Source: CAYJIL01 sp964370235 (GTDB lineage Bacteria; Bacteroidota; Bacteroidia; Bacteroidales; Rikenellaceae). Taken from it: a stretch of 26,395 bases of DNA. This document shows positions 24,662 through 26,395 of the stretch, in pieces (position 1 is the first letter of the stretch; every line of letters starts with the position of its first letter). Made by a program: the position numbers and the translations under genes. The DNA is taken from contig CAYJIL010000024.1 of NCBI GenBank assembly GCA_964370235.1, positions 1 to 26,395 of the forward strand. Direction: 5' to 3'. The notes beneath the pieces were generated by a model. That model worked only from the letters and a program-made list of their open reading frames with translations, was not told the DNA's origin and did no database searches.

Positions 24662-25374
24662 TGGAGACAATTATTCAACTCATATTTGTAATTGCACTGC
24701 TTAAATTTTGTTTAAAGGCAGCCCTATCCCAACGCTTAGTTATAATCGTTGGGTATGGCTTTGCCATATCGGCTTTGGCATTTGCGCTATATCCTATAGT
24801 GATTAACCAACCACTAACTATCATCTCTCAGCTGCTTGGTACAAGAGAGGTGGTAGAAAATATTGCGCTTTTAACCACGGCCGAATCGATTATTGGAATA
24901 CTTATTTCGATATATCTTTTAGACAACTATTTTCGCCCGTCAGAGAAACGTACAAAAACAGCAAAACTCATAAAGCTAGCACCAGGAGTGGTAGTGGTGT
25001 GCGCTGTTTGCTACTTCGAGTTACTTTTCTTTAAGTGGAGAGTTGGGGGCGATTTTTTGGTGACAGCACTACTCTACTCGCTTATTTTGCTTGTGGGTGT
25101 TGTGTGCATGGCACTACTACTTCGCACACTGGTAGCGGGCGAGAGCCTAAAGCTAGAGGTTAAGCTAATATTTAACCTAGCAATTCTGGTACTTGGGCTT
25201 TTGGTTAGCTCTTCGGTAGCCGATTACAATATATCACATGCACAATCTACCATAGAATGGGGAGCACTCATTGCTATAACAATAGGTAGCATTGTACTAA
25301 TTGCCACTGGGGTGTGGCTTCATAAAATTAACTTTTCACACAAAATTTCAAAACTTATAAAATGGAACAGATAA
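24661..25374 (+). CDS. hmuT: HmuT, polytopic membrane protein
   Basis: The 237-residue, strongly hydrophobic protein has about six membrane helices (near 3-20, 28-46, 70-87, 105-124, 131-153 and 165-185, plus 198-220) and charged loops. It starts in the TAATG overlap with hmuS and overlaps hmuU by 13 bp, so it is translated as part of HmuSTUV. There is no recognised catalytic motif. Position between the CobN-like protein and the MotA/TolQ/ExbB-like channel suggests a membrane scaffold of an energised haem or iron complex; a permease role is also possible. The name rests on operon position. Confidence 0.78.
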   Translation: METIIQLIFVIALLKFCLKAALSQRLVIIVGYGFAISALAFALYPIVINQPLTIISQLLGTREVVENIALLTTAESIIGILISIYLLDNYFRPSEKRTKTAKLIKLAPGVVVVCAVCYFELLFFKWRVGGDFLVTALLYSLILLVGVVCMALLLRTLVAGESLKLEVKLIFNLAILVLGLLVSSSVADYNISHAQSTIEWGALIAITIGSIVLIATGVWLHKINFSHKISKLIKWNR

Positions 25375-25946
25375 CAAACATTCTATATTGGCTCTCGACG
25401 GGTTTGATGATTCCCGTTACACTTTTTCTAATCATCTTCTTTGTGCGTGCAATCATTATGATTGGTGGTTTTTATGGCGCATATATTAGCCGCACAAAAA
25501 TTAATGTCAAGATACACCAAGAGCTAGATGTTATGGAGAGTGCAAAGTTTATGGAGACACTCGATAGTTATGATTCAAAAAAATCGGCACTTATTCAGTC
25601 GCTACAAAAGATAAAGAGCTTTGAGGGTAACAACGCTATGGTTGACAAAATTGTTGGCGATTACGAGATCATTGCAGACAAAGAGCTAGGACAATCAAAA
25701 CTACTAGTAAAGCTAGGCCCAATGCTAGGTCTTATGGGTACGCTTATCCCAATGGGTCCTGCGCTAGTTGGCCTTGCAACGGGCGATATTTCGTCAATGG
25801 CAAGCAATATGCAGGTAGCATTTGCAACAACTGTAATAGGTATTATTATTGGTGCTATTGGTTTTATCACACTACAAATCAAGCAACGTTGGGTAGCCGA
25901 CGATATGAATATTCTTGATTACATTAGCGAAACTCTAAAAAAATAG
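25362..25946 (+). CDS. hmuU: HmuU, MotA/TolQ/ExbB-type proton channel
   Basis: The 194-residue protein has the three-helix layout of ExbB/TolQ: helix 1 about 10-38, a cytoplasmic charged region, helix 2 about 115-137 within KLGPMLGLMGTLIPMGPALV, and helix 3 about 150-174 (MQVAFATTVIGIIIGAIGF). The G-x-L-G-T-x-I-P-x-G-P signature is conserved. These channels couple the proton gradient to work on partner proteins; here the partners are probably HmuV (ExbD-like) and HmuS. The gene overlaps hmuT by 13 bp. Confidence 0.9.
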   Translation: MEQITNILYWLSTGLMIPVTLFLIIFFVRAIIMIGGFYGAYISRTKINVKIHQELDVMESAKFMETLDSYDSKKSALIQSLQKIKSFEGNNAMVDKIVGDYEIIADKELGQSKLLVKLGPMLGLMGTLIPMGPALVGLATGDISSMASNMQVAFATTVIGIIIGAIGFITLQIKQRWVADDMNILDYISETLKK

Positions 25947-25951
25947 GGACT

Positions 25952-26284
25952 ATGGCACGCAAAAGAAGATTAATAGCAGATGGCGACGATCACGACCCGT
26001 TAGCAGTGCTTACCAACCTATTTGACGTAGCAATGGTATTTGCGGTTGCGCTAATGGTTGCGCTAGTTACCCGATTTGAGATGACCGAAATGTTCTCTAA
26101 AGAGGATTTTACGATGGTAAAAAACCCGGGAACCGAGCAAATGGAGATCATCACCAAAAAGGGCGAAAAGATAGAAAAGTACACACCCTCGCAAGACCAA
26201 GAGGAGTCTAGCAACTCTCGTGGTAAGCGAGTGGGTACGGCATATCAGCTCGACAATGGCGAAATAATATATGTCCCCGAATAG
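25952..26284 (+). CDS. hmuV: HmuV, DUF2149 (ExbD-like) protein
   Basis: The 110-residue protein has a short basic N-terminus (MARKRRL), the DPLAVLTNLFDVAMVFAVAL segment typical of DUF2149 (one membrane helix about 22-42 with Asp25 inside it, as in ExbD), and a soluble periplasmic tail. ExbD proteins carry a functional Asp in this helix that takes part in proton flow with ExbB. It lies 5 bp after hmuU and is the last gene before a strong terminator. Confidence 0.88.
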   Translation: MARKRRLIADGDDHDPLAVLTNLFDVAMVFAVALMVALVTRFEMTEMFSKEDFTMVKNPGTEQMEIITKKGEKIEKYTPSQDQEESSNSRGKRVGTAYQLDNGEIIYVPE

Positions 26285-26303
26285 GGTGCCATACACTTTA
26301 TAC

Positions 26304-26342
26304 AAGGAGGTTACCTCGAAAAATTCGAGGTAGCCTCCTTTT
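26304..26342 (+). terminator. Intrinsic terminator of the hmu operon
   Basis: AAGGAGG, T, TACCTCGAA (26304-26320) pairs with TTCGAGGTA, G, CCTCCTT (26324-26340) around an AAA loop, giving a 17-bp stem with one wobble pair, followed by TTTT. It begins 20 bp after the hmuV stop. Confidence 0.92.
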
Positions 26343-26350
26343 GGAATAGC

Positions 26351-26395
26351 TATCTTTGTCCGCACATAAGAAAAGCCGGATAATGCATAAAAAGA
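26351..26395 (+). other. Possible promoter and start of the next gene
   Basis: TATCTTTG (26351-26358) fits the -7 consensus, though no TTG lies 20 bp upstream. An ATG at 26383 opens a frame (M-H-K-K) that runs off the window edge. Too little is visible to identify a product. Confidence 0.3.

Overview
The window looks like a chromosomal segment of an anaerobic Bacteroidales bacterium. The evidence is as follows. Promoters have the Bacteroidota form (TTG, 20 bp, TAnnTTTG) rather than the E. coli form. Shine-Dalgarno sequences are mostly absent. There is a complete hmu haemophore/haem-receptor/HmuSTUV operon, a flavodoxin gene paired with a DUF2023 gene as in Porphyromonas, and SPII lipoproteins of Bacteroidales type. 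I cannot name the genus. The window starts inside an Ada/AraC-type gene and ends just after a strong terminator.

Layout. (1) 1-3.5 kb is a small, AT-richer defence-type island. It holds the first codons of an Ada-like gene (minus), a Panacea-domain antitoxin/RelE-like toxin operon with its own operator-promoter plus a small third ORF, an HNH endonuclease (minus), and a frameshifted remnant of a type IIG restriction-methylase C-terminus. (2) 3.5-7.8 kb (minus) is a two-gene operon of secreted haem lipoproteins. One resembles hydrazine synthase alpha subunit (HzsA); the other is a beta-propeller fused to a MauG/CCP-like dihaem domain, like a fused HzsB-HzsC. (3) 8.1-9.0 kb (plus) encodes flavodoxin and DUF2023. 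(4) 9.2-15.9 kb (minus) encodes an outer-membrane porin, an imelysin-like lipoprotein, a dihaem oxidoreductase (DHOR) lipoprotein and, after an intercistronic terminator, a fused System II cytochrome c synthase (ResB-ResC). (5) 16.2-17.4 kb (plus) encodes a hemerythrin-domain protein and an overlapping NarL/LuxR-type regulator whose receiver domain has lost its phospho-acceptor Asp. (6) 17.6-26.3 kb (plus) is hmuR-hmuY-hmuS-hmuT-hmuU-hmuV.

The genes share a haem and redox theme. Haem is captured (HmuR/HmuY), probably opened by the HmuSTUV CobN-like complex, attached to apocytochromes by ResBC, and used in at least three extracytoplasmic haem proteins, while flavodoxin is the classic low-iron electron carrier. 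The most notable non-coding signal is an 18-bp dyad, ATACC(n8)GGTAT, placed identically relative to the promoter in front of flavodoxin, hemerythrin-NarL and hmuR. A degenerate but position-matched copy precedes the porin operon. The dyad has the 7-2-7 geometry of NarL-type sites, so the locally encoded pseudo-receiver NarL-like protein is the prime candidate activator, perhaps informed by its hemerythrin partner.
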